This document shows, piece after piece, positions 41,580-51,988 of a stretch of 64,000 nt of DNA. The notes below the pieces were generated by a model. The model made no database searches. It worked only from the letters and a program-made list of their open reading frames with translations, and had not been told where the DNA came from. The DNA lies in contig NC_018255.1 in the NCBI RefSeq assembly GCF_000227135.1, forward strand, positions 444,649 through 508,648, in the 5' to 3' direction. Position numbers and translations under genes: made by a program. This stretch comes from Leishmania donovani. Lineage: Eukaryota > Euglenozoa > Kinetoplastea > Trypanosomatida > Trypanosomatidae. How positions within the stretch are numbered: the first letter of the stretch is position 1; the number at the start of each line of letters is the position of its first letter.

Positions 41580-42992
41580 ATGGAATCGAAGGCCAGCCTC
41601 CCACCACATTATGAGTGCCTTGGTGTAGACCCATCCATCAACTCCGTGGACTTGGCGCGGCAATACAAGAAGCTGTCGCTGCAACTGCATCCAGACCGGG
41701 CAGCTTATCGCGACGACGCCGCCAACGAAGTGCACGTGCAGGAACGCTATCAGCGCATCACGGAGGCCTACGCGGTTCTGTCGGACCCAGAGAAGCGTAG
41801 AGCGTACGACGCGAAGCACGGTGTCAACTTTCAATCGCGTCTGGCGCGCTTGCAGGCCGTCATTGGTCAGCACAACACCATGGCGATGCAGCGCAGCGCG
41901 ATGGGCCGTAAGACGACCGATTCGGCCTCCACATCCTTCCCCACAACTGATGAGCATGGCGCGCAGCACCTGCATGCTGCACCGCACAAGGATTCTGCAG
42001 AGCGCACGGTTGGCGATGACGACGAAGAAGACTATGACCCCAACGACGTCCTCGCCCCGCCACGTGGTGCGCTGCATCAAGCCGGCTCAAGTTGTTTTTA
42101 TAGCGGCGATAGCTGTGATGCAGATGGAGATGGCGACTACATCGCCCGTCTGTTCAGCCTAAATCTGCGCGTCGGTGCTGAGGCGGCGCCAAAGACACGA
42201 AACGGGGTGCCCGTGGCGCAGTACCAGGCTATCACGCTTACCCGCGCGCTCAGCTCACCAGCATCGCCCTACGCAAGCACGTGGGGTCTCGTCTTTGAAA
42301 AGAACGAACTCGTGGGCCTTGATGGCGAATACCTGGAGGAGCTGGAGCGCATAGCCGGCCTCGCTGCCGTCCCGTTCCCGTCTTCGGTGCAGCAGATCAA
42401 CGACACAATGGTGCTACCGACGACAGACGTGCCGCGGCTTCTATCTCGCCTCTACGAGGCAGAGTCCACACGGAGCTCAGCGGTGAGCCCCGTCACGGGC
42501 CAAACTGCGTCGACCAATAAGGACGCACGTTCAGGCCAGAGTAAAAAAGTGTGTGAGGTGTGTGTGGAGGCCCCGACCGACTCTTCACTGTCCTCCCCGA
42601 CAGAACACCTCCACATGGTCTTGGCCTATAGTACCGTGACGTACGATCTCGTTGGTGAGGTACACCTGCTGGGCGATGATGACGTGATCAGTCGTTTGGT
42701 GCCGTCTTGGTGCGTTGCCCCACAACTGAGCCTGCTCATGCCGGATGCAACAGTCCTGTCTGTAAACAACACGCACGTCCGCTCCGCCGCGGAGTTGCGC
42801 GCGGCTCTGCGTGCGGCGGTGCTCGATGGAGAGGACGAGGACGTCATGCAGGCGGTGAAGCGAGCTCGTAAATCGCGCGCTGTTGTTGTTGAGTTTTGCC
42901 AGCTTCCGTTTCTTTGCTCATGTTCGTCGCTTGAGAATGTGTCCCTGTCCCTCCCTCCCACAACCAGCACCAGGCCTAGACTTGGCGTCTGA
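41580..42992 (+). CDS. DnaJ (Hsp40) protein with PDZ-like tail
   Basis: A 470-residue J-domain protein, expected to stimulate an Hsp70 ATPase. The J domain is at about 9-80 (HYECLGVDPSINSVDLARQY and so on) with the catalytic H37-P38-D39 motif and ending VLSDPEKRRAYDAKHG. No Gly/Phe region or zinc-finger repeats follow, so it is a type III (C) J protein. The middle is acidic (about 140-160, DDDEEDYDPND) and low in order. The region about 341-440 (HMVLAYSTVTYDLVGEVHLL ... TVLSVNNTHVRSAAELRAAL) resembles a PDZ domain: a strand-rich start and the VLSVNxxxVxSxxELxxAL pattern seen after the PDZ carboxylate loop. The last 30 residues are hydrophobic/Ser-rich and may be non-native read-on. The first ATG in frame is used. 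Confidence 0.88.
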   Translation: MESKASLPPHYECLGVDPSINSVDLARQYKKLSLQLHPDRAAYRDDAANEVHVQERYQRITEAYAVLSDPEKRRAYDAKHGVNFQSRLARLQAVIGQHNTMAMQRSAMGRKTTDSASTSFPTTDEHGAQHLHAAPHKDSAERTVGDDDEEDYDPNDVLAPPRGALHQAGSSCFYSGDSCDADGDGDYIARLFSLNLRVGAEAAPKTRNGVPVAQYQAITLTRALSSPASPYASTWGLVFEKNELVGLDGEYLEELERIAGLAAVPFPSSVQQINDTMVLPTTDVPRLLSRLYEAESTRSSAVSPVTGQTASTNKDARSGQSKKVCEVCVEAPTDSSLSSPTEHLHMVLAYSTVTYDLVGEVHLLGDDDVISRLVPSWCVAPQLSLLMPDATVLSVNNTHVRSAAELRAALRAAVLDGEDEDVMQAVKRARKSRAVVVEFCQLPFLCSCSSLENVSLSLPPTTSTRPRLGV

Positions 42993-43635
42993 AACACCGC
43001 GACTCTCGCACGCCTCCCTTCTCTTCTGACGCGCGCACACACGCACACAAATGCGCGCGAAAAAAAAAAAAACAGCGAAAGCAAAAGAAGGAGTTCACGT
43101 TCTACGCACACCGCCTGCATCCCCTCCCCCGCACCTCCTCCCCCTCCTCTGCATGTCGCCTGCCCTCGTGGCGGGGATTGCGCGGGGAACGGCATTGAAA
43201 GCGTTCTCTGGCTGTTGTTTTCTTTTTGTCTTTGCAACGGGCACCGCCCACCACTGTTGCCGCGATACTCCCCGTGACAATCGTGCCCTCTGGCGAGTCT
43301 CTCGATCGCGGTCCTCCCCTCTGCTGCTTGCGCGTCTAAAAATCCCTGCTTTTGGCCGTGGTTGATGCTTTCTAATGCTTTTCGCATGACTACTCCTCTG
43401 CTCTGCTCTGCTCCCCCGTCCCACGCACATTCACATGGACAAACATGTGACCCCACACCCGCCCCCGCTGAGCACGGCGACCAACACACAAGCAACTCTC
43501 CTCCCCCCTCCCCACCCGATTTCGGCACTCAGTGCCCTCTTGCTTCGTGCGCGCACTGCATCCCTAACGCGCATTCCTCGCTCCTACAGCCTTCCTTCCT
43601 CTCCCCTTGCTTGCCTGTCTTGCCTCGAGAATAAC
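42993..43635. other. Spacer before phenylalanine hydroxylase
   Basis: About 640 bases, no supported gene. A12 run at about 43060-43072; pyrimidine-rich stretches at 43385-43425 and 43495-43625. Two candidate splice AGs: 43588-43589 (after CTCGCTCCTAC) and 43628-43629. Confidence 0.55.
43588..43589 (+). promoter_or_regulatory. Predicted trans-splice acceptor AG for PAH
   Basis: AG in CTCGCTCCTACAG, 46 bases before ATG 43636; a second pyrimidine tract and AG (43628-43629) follow and could be an alternative. Confidence 0.45.
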
Positions 43636-44994
43636 ATGCTGCTGCGCAGTCGTTTGTTCCTGGAGGCTGGCATGGCCGCCGCCGCCACCCTGAAGGACCA
43701 GTACGCCTCCTCCGGGAGCAACATCAAGGGCGCCGACAAGAAGACGCGGTGCCGCACGTCCCTGCAGGTGTCCCTCTCCACTGATAAGCCTGGCGAGCTG
43801 TGTCACCTGCTGAGCGTCTTCAAGCCGTACAGCATCAACATCAGCCAGGTCGCCAACCGTCCTCGCGCGTACGAAAACAAGGCGCCGCTGCGCACCATCT
43901 TCCTCGACGTGGACGCTTACATTGAGGACGAAAGCATGAAGAAGGTCATGACGGAGCTGCACGCGAAATTTCCGAATGTAGTCGTAGCCGGATCATGGGT
44001 GATTCCGTGGTATCCGACGGAGCCCAAAGACCTCGACGAACTCGATCAGAGCACGCTCGCTGCTGGCGAGGAGCTGCAAGAAGACCCGGAAAACCCCCAC
44101 CCCGGCTTCCACGACGAGGTCTACCGCGCCCGCCGCCGCGAGATTGTCGGGCTTGCCAAGAACTACAAAACCGGAGATCAGATCCCGATTGTAAACTACA
44201 CAGAAGAAGAGAACCGTGTGTGGACAGTTGTCTACGACCACCTGACCCGCCTGTACCCGACGCACGCGTGCCAACAGTACAACTACGTCTTCCCGCTGCT
44301 CCTCGAAAACGGTGTGCTGAGCCGCACACAAACGCCACAGCTGCGCGATGTGAGCGAGTTCCTGAACGAGGCGACCGGTTTCACGGTACGCCCGGTGACG
44401 GGGCTGCTGACGTCGCGCGACTTCTTGAACGCCCTGGCGTTCCGCGTCTTTTACAGCACCCAGTACATTCGCCACGCGGCTCAGCCGTTGTACACGCCGG
44501 AGCCGGACATGGTGCATGACATCATTGGTCACCTGCCCCTGCTCTCTGATCCCGACTTCGCCAACTTCACCCAGACGATCGGCCTCGCCTCCCTTGGCGC
44601 CAGCGATGAGCTGCTGGACAAGCTGGCAAAGGTCTACTGGTATAGCGTCGAGTTCGGCCTCTGCAGCGAGGGCGGCCGCCGCAAGGCCTACGGTGCTGGT
44701 ATTTTATCGAGCTGTGGCGAGCTAGAGTACGCACTGAGCGACAAGCCGGAGTGCGTCCCGTGGGACCCCACAATGGCGTCCAAAACGCCGTTCCCCATCA
44801 CCAAGTACCAGCCGCGGTACTTTGTGGCTGAAAGCTTCTCAGATGCGCAGCGTAAGCTGGAGACGTGGCTCAGCTCGCAGGAGAAGCCGCTGTACACCGT
44901 CTACAACTCGTACTCGCGGCGCGTGCAGTCGTACCCGAAGAACACGTGGAACATGCTCCAAGAGCAGATGAAGCGAACAAACTTCACCTTCTAA
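43636..44994 (+). CDS. PAH: Phenylalanine-4-hydroxylase (aromatic amino acid hydroxylase)
   Basis: Pterin- and Fe(II)-dependent enzyme that makes tyrosine from phenylalanine. The 452-residue product has an N-terminal ACT-like regulatory domain (about 32-110, VSLSTDKPGELCHLLSVFKP) and the catalytic domain with the facial iron triad: H294 and H299 in VHDIIGH and E339 in YSVEFGL. These are offset by nine from the human H285/H290/E330, so alignment is tight. The pterin-contact region (TGLLTSRDFLNALAFRVFYSTQY) is intact and the C-terminus has the tetramerisation-like tail with the Pro/Lys-rich end (SYPKNTWNMLQEQMK). Start at ATG 43636: upstream in-frame sequence to 43435 is pyrimidine-rich leader with no support. 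Length matches the 453 residues I recall for Leishmania PAH. Location is probably cytosolic. Confidence 0.97.
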   Translation: MLLRSRLFLEAGMAAAATLKDQYASSGSNIKGADKKTRCRTSLQVSLSTDKPGELCHLLSVFKPYSINISQVANRPRAYENKAPLRTIFLDVDAYIEDESMKKVMTELHAKFPNVVVAGSWVIPWYPTEPKDLDELDQSTLAAGEELQEDPENPHPGFHDEVYRARRREIVGLAKNYKTGDQIPIVNYTEEENRVWTVVYDHLTRLYPTHACQQYNYVFPLLLENGVLSRTQTPQLRDVSEFLNEATGFTVRPVTGLLTSRDFLNALAFRVFYSTQYIRHAAQPLYTPEPDMVHDIIGHLPLLSDPDFANFTQTIGLASLGASDELLDKLAKVYWYSVEFGLCSEGGRRKAYGAGILSSCGELEYALSDKPECVPWDPTMASKTPFPITKYQPRYFVAESFSDAQRKLETWLSSQEKPLYTVYNSYSRRVQSYPKNTWNMLQEQMKRTNFTF

Positions 44995-47904
44995 TCAGAC
45001 TGAGACGACGCTGCGCACAGACGCAAACACGTGCTCTTGCGCAAAGGGAGCCGAGGAGGCTCAGGTCCGTGGCCCGAGGACACGGGCACTTGCTGCTGCA
45101 AGACGTAAGAGGATAAGGGTGATGAGGGCACGCATCAAGGCAGGTGCCACGCCATCTCGTACGTGAGGGCTAGACGCTCACATGCAAGCACGCATGCAAG
45201 ACGCGTGTGCTGGCGATTATGTGTTGTTGGACGGCTTCTCCGCTTGCGTGTTCCTCTCGTGTCCTTTTTCTTGTTGTCGTCTCCGGGTGATCTCAGCCGC
45301 CGGCGATGCTCGTCGTACTGACGTCTGTGTGTGTCGCGCACGCCACTGTGGTGCACACGAACGCAGAGTGTATGTGCGTGTATGTATGGGGCGTATTTCC
45401 ATGGTGCAGCTGCCGATGCTTGTCGGCGGTCACTCCGGCTCTTCCCCTCGTCTCATATGGGTGTTTGTATGCGTGTGTGTCTGTATCTCCCTCACCGCAG
45501 GCGCCTCTTTGTTGTTTTCGTTTTCGTTGGTGGCCCACCCTCCCTCCCTTTCTCCTTCACACCGCCGCTCTGCCACTTCATCCCGTGCCTCTTCACGGGC
45601 CGTCACACGCAGCCGACCAGGCGTTCGTGGAGGTCGTGGGAGGAGTGTTAGAATACTGATGAGCTTGACTGCATGTAGCTTACCAGCGTCCTTGAGCAAG
45701 AAGATGCTGTTTCCAAGTGGCTTTTATTGCTTGCTCGTGCGTTTTGCGCGCTGCTGCGATGCAGGAAGAGACAAACGGCGAAGTGGCGCGGATGCATAAA
45801 GCAAGTGCAATGTAGGGGGTGGGAGGAGCGAGGCTGTGATGGGAGAGTGGGCGTTTTAGTTTCTCGACGGTGCATGCAAGCCGAAGACCCAGACAAGATC
45901 TCCGTTGATATCCCCCCCCCCCCCCCCCCCCTCCCCTCCCCTCCCCGCCCCCCCCCANNNNNNNNNNNNNNNNNNNNNNNNNNNNNNNNNNNNNNNNNNN
46001 NNNNNNNNNNNNNNNNNNNNNNNNNNNNNNNNNNNNNNNNNNNNNNNNNNNNNNNNCCCCCCCCCATATTCCTCTTGTTTCCCCCCCCCCCCCCTACACC
46101 CCCCCTCCACTATCCACACACACACATACATACTCTAGCGTCCCCTCTCCTCGTGCGTGCCTTCCGTTCTCTTCGGTGTCTGTCGCGAAACTATGCATCA
46201 CCCGCCACATCGCATCTCACAGGCCCTCACCCGCTTTCACCCCCCCCCCCCAAAAAAAAAAAACGTTTTCTTGTTCGTCGCACTGCGCGTTCGAACGACC
46301 GGAAACGACATATTTTCTGTATATAGAAAAAAAGGAGGGGCGGGGACGAATACGCCTTCCTTGTGCACCTCACTCCCTCCACCCCCGCCCCCGCTGATAC
46401 GTCTCCTCTTTTTTTTGCTCGTAAGTTTTTTATTTGTGTGTGATTTCAAACACCTGTGTGTGTGTTGTACTTCAGTTAAAGCTTTCCTTTTTTTTTTGCG
46501 GGGCGGCGCGAGGCCGGGGGTGCTGCTGTTTTTTTCGTGGTGGGGCTCATGTGTACCTTCTCGCGTCAATGTGGGTCCTTTGGTTTCCACGTTGCTTGTT
46601 TTCACTTTTCTGTTTTTTTTTCTTCTTTTTTTTTCTGCATTGGTTGTTGTGGCATGGTCCTCTTCATCGCAACACGTACGATGATGTCGAGGCCCACACA
46701 CGCAACACGCGCGCACGCTGACAACACATAAAAGGAAAGCATGAGGCGTGTCATGGGAAAATTGTAAAACACTAAAAAACCCTCTTTTGCTTGTTTTAGT
46801 TTGAAGAGAGGTGAAGGGCACCACCGAGGCGACCCGCAGTGCCCCTCCGTATGTTGAAAGTGTGGTAAACCTGCAGCAACAACCACAGGAAAGCAGGTGT
46901 CGGCCCATCCAGTCGGTCTCTCCAAGCCCGGCTGCCTTTGTTGCTCCTTGGGCGCTACAAGCAACGCATAAGGGCGTCGTGTGCGCGCCGCATGTAAAGC
47001 GGAGGGCGGAGGAGGTGCGCCAACACCTTTGCGGTGTTCTGAATTCGTGCGTGTGCGTCTTGGTTTATCTCTGTTGCACAGCCATTCTCCGACGGAGTTA
47101 CTTCCGCTGCACACGCGCCCACACATCGCATTGGATCCTCTCAGCTTAGCAGCGAAAAGCATGCCTAGTCTAGTATATTAAGCGAAGCAAGTAGTTAATG
47201 CGCGTGCCTCGCTCGCTCGCACACGAAGCGGCCACCTAAGAGGAGCAACTTTACTCCTCGAATCGGAAGGCGTGCGACAGGGAGCAGGGGGCGACATATT
47301 GATCTCGCCATATTGTGTCTGTCACCGGCTGTGCCCCTCCTCCTCTACTTTTTTCTTCGCCCCCTTTCGCCTTCCAGCCGGCAGATTAACGTTCTCTGTG
47401 CAATATTCCAGTAGCTAAAAAGTCTTCACGGTATACAGCATGAACGGGGAAAAAAAAACGCAACATGCAGAATGTCAAAACGAGAGCAAGGCACGAGTTT
47501 GCAAGCGTAATGCAACGATGCCGTAGCGGCTTCTGTGAAACAAAAAGGAAAACGGTGCACGTGTTCATCGCTCTTCTTTTTTGTGGAAATCAAACACGAA
47601 GAGAGACAGAGAGAGACGCGCATCCTTTACGGAGAAGAAGGGGTGTTGCAGGGTCGAGGCAGCCTGAAACGAGCAACCCCTGTAATGGAGCTCTTTCCCG
47701 TCTTCTACGCGCTGTACACACCCTACACCCTTTCTCTTCTTCTTACTCGCTTTCCTGCTCTTCATTTGATAGAGCCATCACACAGGACGTCGCCGCCGCG
47801 CTCAACGCAGTGGAAGGCACCGGTACTGCGGCCTTGCGCAAGCCCTTTCTTTCTACGTGTTCTTCAGCCCCCGAGAGCCTTCTCCGATTCGTGGGCTGCC
47901 TATC
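44995..47904. other. Spacer with assembly gap between PAH and RluA-like gene
   Basis: About 2.9 kb without supported gene. (TG)n-like tracts at 45320-45336 and near 45463-45480. At 45912-45957 a very C-rich stretch leads into the N gap, and poly-C resumes at 46057. Further homopolymers: C10-A12 at 46240-46262 and several T8-T9 runs near 46410-46640. A small hairpin-like pair (GAGGAG...CTCCTC) lies at about 47240-47258. A pyrimidine-rich stretch at 47720-47765 ends in AG before the RluA-like gene. Confidence 0.65.
45912..46095. other. Assembly gap flanked by poly-C
   Basis: Unknown bases fill 45958-46056 (99 N). The left flank has about 19 C followed by (CCCCT)-like repeats and more C; the right flank starts with nine C and has another C14 run near 46081-46094. 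The gap length looks nominal. The complementary strand is G-rich and would form quadruplexes, which explains failed sequencing or assembly. Confidence 0.95.
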
Positions 47905-49224
47905 ATGACGTCTCGGCACCCAACTCGGCGACTTGTGGATGTGCTAAAGCAGAACAGCAGGAAGACGCTCGACCGCCACGCGGCGCAGTTGGCCGCGGCA
48001 GCATCATCGCTTCCAGCCGAGGCGATCCAAACACGATTCCTGCGCAACCAGTTCCTCATCAACCCCAAATCCTTGCAACTACTGTCGACAGAAGAGCAGC
48101 TCACGCGGTGGCACGTTTTCGGGGTGTACAAGCCCCCATTCTGCCCCATGCGCCGCGTTGAGGCAGCGGACAACTACCACAACGTCTCTGTCGAGTCGTT
48201 CGTGGAGTCCGCACTTCAGTCGAAGGACGTCTACCCGGTGCTAAAGCGTGTCTTGAAGCCGTCCGAGGTGCGCGTGCGCGTCCTCTACAATCTCGACAGC
48301 TTTGCCTCGGGTCCAGTGCTCATCAGCGTCTCCGATGCCCACCGCTACGCGACGTCGCTGCAGACGACATCGATGGAGTACGATCTACTCGTTGGTGGGC
48401 ATCTCCCGGTACACGGCACTGGCAATCACACTGTCATCGACGTGGCGCAGCTCTTCCCTGGCGCCTCTGTACCTCTGTCCAGCAGCGGCGTTGGTGCAGA
48501 CGCTGAAAAGGCATCCGCCGTTGTACCCCAGGCCCACTACGAGGTGAAAGAGAACGGATACTACAGCGTGCACCCGGTGTCGCTACTGCACATCGTGATT
48601 CGGAGCCCGCCAACGTCGCAGCCGCCGATGCTGGAACGGTTTGCGCGGGAGCAGCTTGGCACCTGTGTCATCGGTGACCCACTGGTGATGGGGGAGCTGA
48701 TGCAGCTTCGCGCTAACCCAGCCGCGCCGAGCTCACGCATATCGGCAAGCTCCACGAAGGAGAGTAGCGACTCTGCACAGAAGTGTCGAGGGGATGCTGA
48801 AGATGGGTGTAGCGGGTCCAAGAGAGATCCAGCCGCACAAGCAGCGGCCATGAGGCTAGCCGCAAACCCGCACATTGTCCCCTGGCGCGGCGACTGCGAC
48901 TTTCCTCGCGTCTTTATGCACCTGCGTGAGGTGCGAATCGACACTAGCGCTGAGACACCGAGCAGCGTCCCTGAATGCGCCTATGCGCAGGACTCGCACT
49001 CTATGCTCCACGGCGCCACAATGGCCTTCATGGGCAGCCACCACAGCGGCAGTGCCTCACGAGAGCAAATGCATGCACAGCAGTTTGCACCGTCTCAGGA
49101 GATTCAGGTGCACTGCCGCAAGTGTTTCGACGGTCTCCTGCAGAAGCAGCTCAATGCCTCGTTCAAGTCTCGCCGAATGGGCTTACTAGATGGCACTTGG
49201 ACTCCACAGACAGAGTACTTGTGA
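47905..49224 (+). CDS. RluA-type pseudouridine synthase-like protein
   Basis: A 439-residue protein with marks of the RluA pseudouridine-synthase family. After an N-terminal extension (1-70, basic, possibly mitochondrial) it reads HVFGVYKPPFCPMR (the conserved start of the core, normally xxNKPxG), then N-L-D131-SFASGPVLISVSD, which corresponds to the catalytic R-L-D-x-x-x-S-G-L motif with Asn in place of the usual Arg/His-Arg. A further segment RVFMHLREVRI matches the RxFxHA-x-x-L end of the fold. Inserts at 190-210 and 290-320 are low-complexity. Whether it isomerises uridines or has become a structural rRNA-binding factor (as in some mitoribosome assembly factors) is open because the motif is altered. 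I start at ATG 47905: an upstream in-frame start at 47857 is GTG. Confidence 0.8.
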   Translation: MTSRHPTRRLVDVLKQNSRKTLDRHAAQLAAAASSLPAEAIQTRFLRNQFLINPKSLQLLSTEEQLTRWHVFGVYKPPFCPMRRVEAADNYHNVSVESFVESALQSKDVYPVLKRVLKPSEVRVRVLYNLDSFASGPVLISVSDAHRYATSLQTTSMEYDLLVGGHLPVHGTGNHTVIDVAQLFPGASVPLSSSGVGADAEKASAVVPQAHYEVKENGYYSVHPVSLLHIVIRSPPTSQPPMLERFAREQLGTCVIGDPLVMGELMQLRANPAAPSSRISASSTKESSDSAQKCRGDAEDGCSGSKRDPAAQAAAMRLAANPHIVPWRGDCDFPRVFMHLREVRIDTSAETPSSVPECAYAQDSHSMLHGATMAFMGSHHSGSASREQMHAQQFAPSQEIQVHCRKCFDGLLQKQLNASFKSRRMGLLDGTWTPQTEYL

Positions 49225-49799
49225 GGTCCCGAACAAAAAAAAAGGAGGGCCACAGAGGCCGTCGCGAGAGCGGAGGGGCAGCTGTGCCGCGCGGAGGTGG
49301 TGTAACCGACGAGGTGCAAGACACGCGGTTCAGACGAGGAATGAGGGCAAGTGAGGAGACCTGCACAGCAGGTACGCATGCGTACGTGGCGTGCATGCGA
49401 GCGAGTGTACAAGCCGCGCGGCGTGCACGCGTCCTCTTTCGTTGACTGTTTTCTAACAGCTGTGATTCCCTAAGTCTCTCTCTCTCTCTCGCTGTTCTCG
49501 CTTGCGCGCTTGGAAGGACTTCCTTGAGTTTGTGTGTGTGTGTGTGTCTACGTGATCTGCACTGACATCTACTCCGTTGTGGCACGTATCAAGGAACTAT
49601 AACTGCAAGCGTCTGCGAGCCGTGCTCTATGACTTTGTAGGGCTTCACCTACACACACCCGGAGCTTTCCAGGATTCGTCTTGGCGACAGCTGGTTCGCA
49701 CGCTTCTGCCTCTCTGCACCTCCAGATCACCTGCCCATGCTCGGCAACTAGGCGCCCACTTGCTGGATTTCTCGAAATTCTTCTTCGTCTGTTTTCTCC
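49225..49799. other. Spacer before RING-finger gene
   Basis: About 575 bases, no supported gene. An A9 run at 49236-49244, (CT)n at 49476-49490 and (TG)n at 49531-49548. C/T-rich leader from about 49700. Confidence 0.55.
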
Positions 49800-51023
49800 A
49801 TGAAAGCCACGAAGCTTCCCCTGGAGATGAACAGGAATGCCAAAGCCTTGCGGCGAAGGCCGCCTTCCACACGCAAGCATGGCGCACAAACACATACAGA
49901 ACGATCTGCAGACGTTCGCCAGCACACGGAAGATGTGGACCAAACAACGGACCACGAGAGTAGCGATGCCGATGCCATCGTCATTCCAGACACGGCGCAG
50001 TTGATGCAGTCGAAGCGGCTGCAGATTCTCGCGGATCAGCTCGAACGCTCACTCCGTGTCCTAGGCCAGAAGCTCGACCGCATGCAGATGCGGATGGAGA
50101 ACGCCGGCCGTGGCGCCCTACTGCCCTTCCAGCTGCGCCGAGCCAAGCAGGAAAAGGAGGAGCTGAAGCGCGAGATCATGGCGACGCAGCGGACCATCAA
50201 GAGGTTGATCTTCATGTCAACCCAGATGAAGCAGATGATCGCACTCAAGAATGAAGTGCTGCAGAGCACACGCGCGCGTCTTCTGGAGGAGATCAAGACG
50301 CTGGAGACGCAGGTCCACGAGAACGCGGAGCAGATTCGTCGCGGGTATGTCCAGCGCATCAGCATGCTGCAGCGCTACTGGCCATGGAGGCAGCTACGCG
50401 AGCTCGGCGACACCACGGTGGGTAAAACCTTCGAGGAGGAACTGGCACGAGGCCCTCGGTACCGCAACATTGGGATTCAAAACAACATCCAGACTGACTA
50501 CATTGTCCAGCAGCTACACTGGTTGCAGGAGCTGGGCAACCGCGAGGGCGTCTTTCGCGGTCACCTGCGCCTCCTGGAAGGCATGGTCGAGGACTTGAAC
50601 GACATTACCGATCTGCTCGAGACCACCATGACGTGCACCGTTTGTGGCATGCTCTACGAGAATCCCGTGATCCTCTGGCCCTGTGGTCACTCCTTCTGCC
50701 TCCCCTGCGTTGAGTGCCTTGCGATTGCGCCGAGTTTGTACCGCTGCCCAACGTGCGGCAGCATCGGCAGCGAGGGATTTGTGCACAACCTGCTGCTCGC
50801 CGAGACGGTAGCCAAGTGGATGTTCAAGGATAAGGGGTACGGAGACACTCAAGCGCCACTCAACGCCATCCGTGTCCATCTTCCGCGGTTTCGGCAGGAC
50901 AGCATCCAGTCGCGGATTTCGCAGCTGAAGAAAGACCTGCGAGAGTCGGCCGAGAGGGCCGCCTCGCCGGGGAAGGATCCTGCAGAGCGGGAGTTAATCG
51001 CCATTTCTTATCGACTCTATTAG
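49800..51023 (+). CDS. RING-finger (C3HC4) coiled-coil protein
   Basis: A 407-residue likely E3 ubiquitin ligase or scaffold. Residues about 65-185 are a long charged coiled coil (EKEELKREIMATQRTIKRLI). The RING is at 279-319 with all eight ligands: C279-x2-C282-x12-C295-x-H297-x2-C300-x2-C303-x12-C316-x2-C319, a canonical C3HC4 order, with a Pro before C295 (WPCGHSFC). Between coiled coil and RING is a stretch with WPWRQLRELGDTTVG and YIVQQLHWLQELGNRE. After the RING is a short ordered part (NLLLAETVAKWMFKDKG), then a helical C-terminal tail. No membrane segment or other domain is seen. The arrangement (coiled coil before RING) differs from TRIM proteins (RING first). The substrate is not inferable. 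Confidence 0.9.
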   Translation: MKATKLPLEMNRNAKALRRRPPSTRKHGAQTHTERSADVRQHTEDVDQTTDHESSDADAIVIPDTAQLMQSKRLQILADQLERSLRVLGQKLDRMQMRMENAGRGALLPFQLRRAKQEKEELKREIMATQRTIKRLIFMSTQMKQMIALKNEVLQSTRARLLEEIKTLETQVHENAEQIRRGYVQRISMLQRYWPWRQLRELGDTTVGKTFEEELARGPRYRNIGIQNNIQTDYIVQQLHWLQELGNREGVFRGHLRLLEGMVEDLNDITDLLETTMTCTVCGMLYENPVILWPCGHSFCLPCVECLAIAPSLYRCPTCGSIGSEGFVHNLLLAETVAKWMFKDKGYGDTQAPLNAIRVHLPRFRQDSIQSRISQLKKDLRESAERAASPGKDPAERELIAISYRLY

Positions 51024-51988
51024 AGGTTTGGCGCCACGGCTTCGCTCGTAGCGTAGCTTTCATGGCTGCGTGTGGCGCACAAGCGCGTGAGGGCGGTGGC
51101 GGGTGTTCGTTGCGGGCATGATGATCTCGCTGTGTTTGTGTGTGTGTGTGTGTGTGTGCATGGGAATCAGTTTGCACTTTTTCTCCTCCCGTGTCCTCGA
51201 TGAGGGCTCGATGATGTACAGTACGCTCGCCCGACTTTCGCGTTCCTATGCTGGCAGCATGGTGACGGGCGACACCCGCGTTTTTGCCGTCGTCGTCTTT
51301 CGCCACGTGACGCTGCCGCCGCCGCGGTTTCTCTTGGTTACGCCCTCTGTTTCACTGCTGCTCGCGTGCTCTCGTGCCGTCCTTTGCCCTCTTCTTCCGC
51401 GGGAATGGAACACGGGTCGCGACGAGGTCACGAACGGACAAGCAAAAAGGGAGCCGAACACGCACAGGGTAGGAAAGCAGAGGCGAGCACATCCGAGCAT
51501 GCCCAGGTTACCGGCCTCGCGTGCGGAAGCGGACGTTCTGCTTTGTCGGACGCTTCGCCCGATCGGAATGGATTTTTGTGGCACCTTCGGCCCACCACAG
51601 CGTTGTTGGGGGAAGGACGGGGATTTGTCCAATATCGACGAGGTGGACAATGTGAGGTTCAACATTCTACTCATGGTGCATCTCGTGACTGTAGAGCGGA
51701 AGCGGCCTCTCTGCGGTGCCTCGACAACTCTGCCGCACACTCCCCTTTGCTGGTCGTCGCTTGTCCGGCCCTACTGCCGACGGTCTCTGCCTCTCTGCCT
51801 CCCTCCATTGATTTGTTGTCACACTCGCCCCGTATGCATCCTTTTGCCCTTCCCCCCCCCTCCTCCCCCTCGCGGTACTTTTTGTTTTGTACGTGGTGGC
51901 GTCGCGACACTCCCCACCCCTCGCCGCCGCACCTCCGCCCTCTAACCCGTTCAGGGATCACCGCAAACCGCCACTAGAAACAGGCCAT
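51024..51988. other. Spacer between RING and helicase genes
   Basis: About 965 bases, no supported gene. (TG)n at 51137-51158, a C9 run at about 51852-51860 and C/T-rich sequence at 51770-51890 leading to the helicase. Several open frames lack coding-like composition. Confidence 0.55.

Noticed and set aside
45000..47200. SIDER-type extinct retroposon in the PAH spacer
   Set aside because: Leishmania 3' UTRs often hold SIDER elements and parts of this spacer look mixed in composition, but I could not recognise a signature with confidence; a profile search would decide.
47857..47904. Longer N-terminus of the RluA-like protein
   Set aside because: The start at 47857 is a GTG, which is not used as a normal start in these eukaryotes; the first ATG is 47905.
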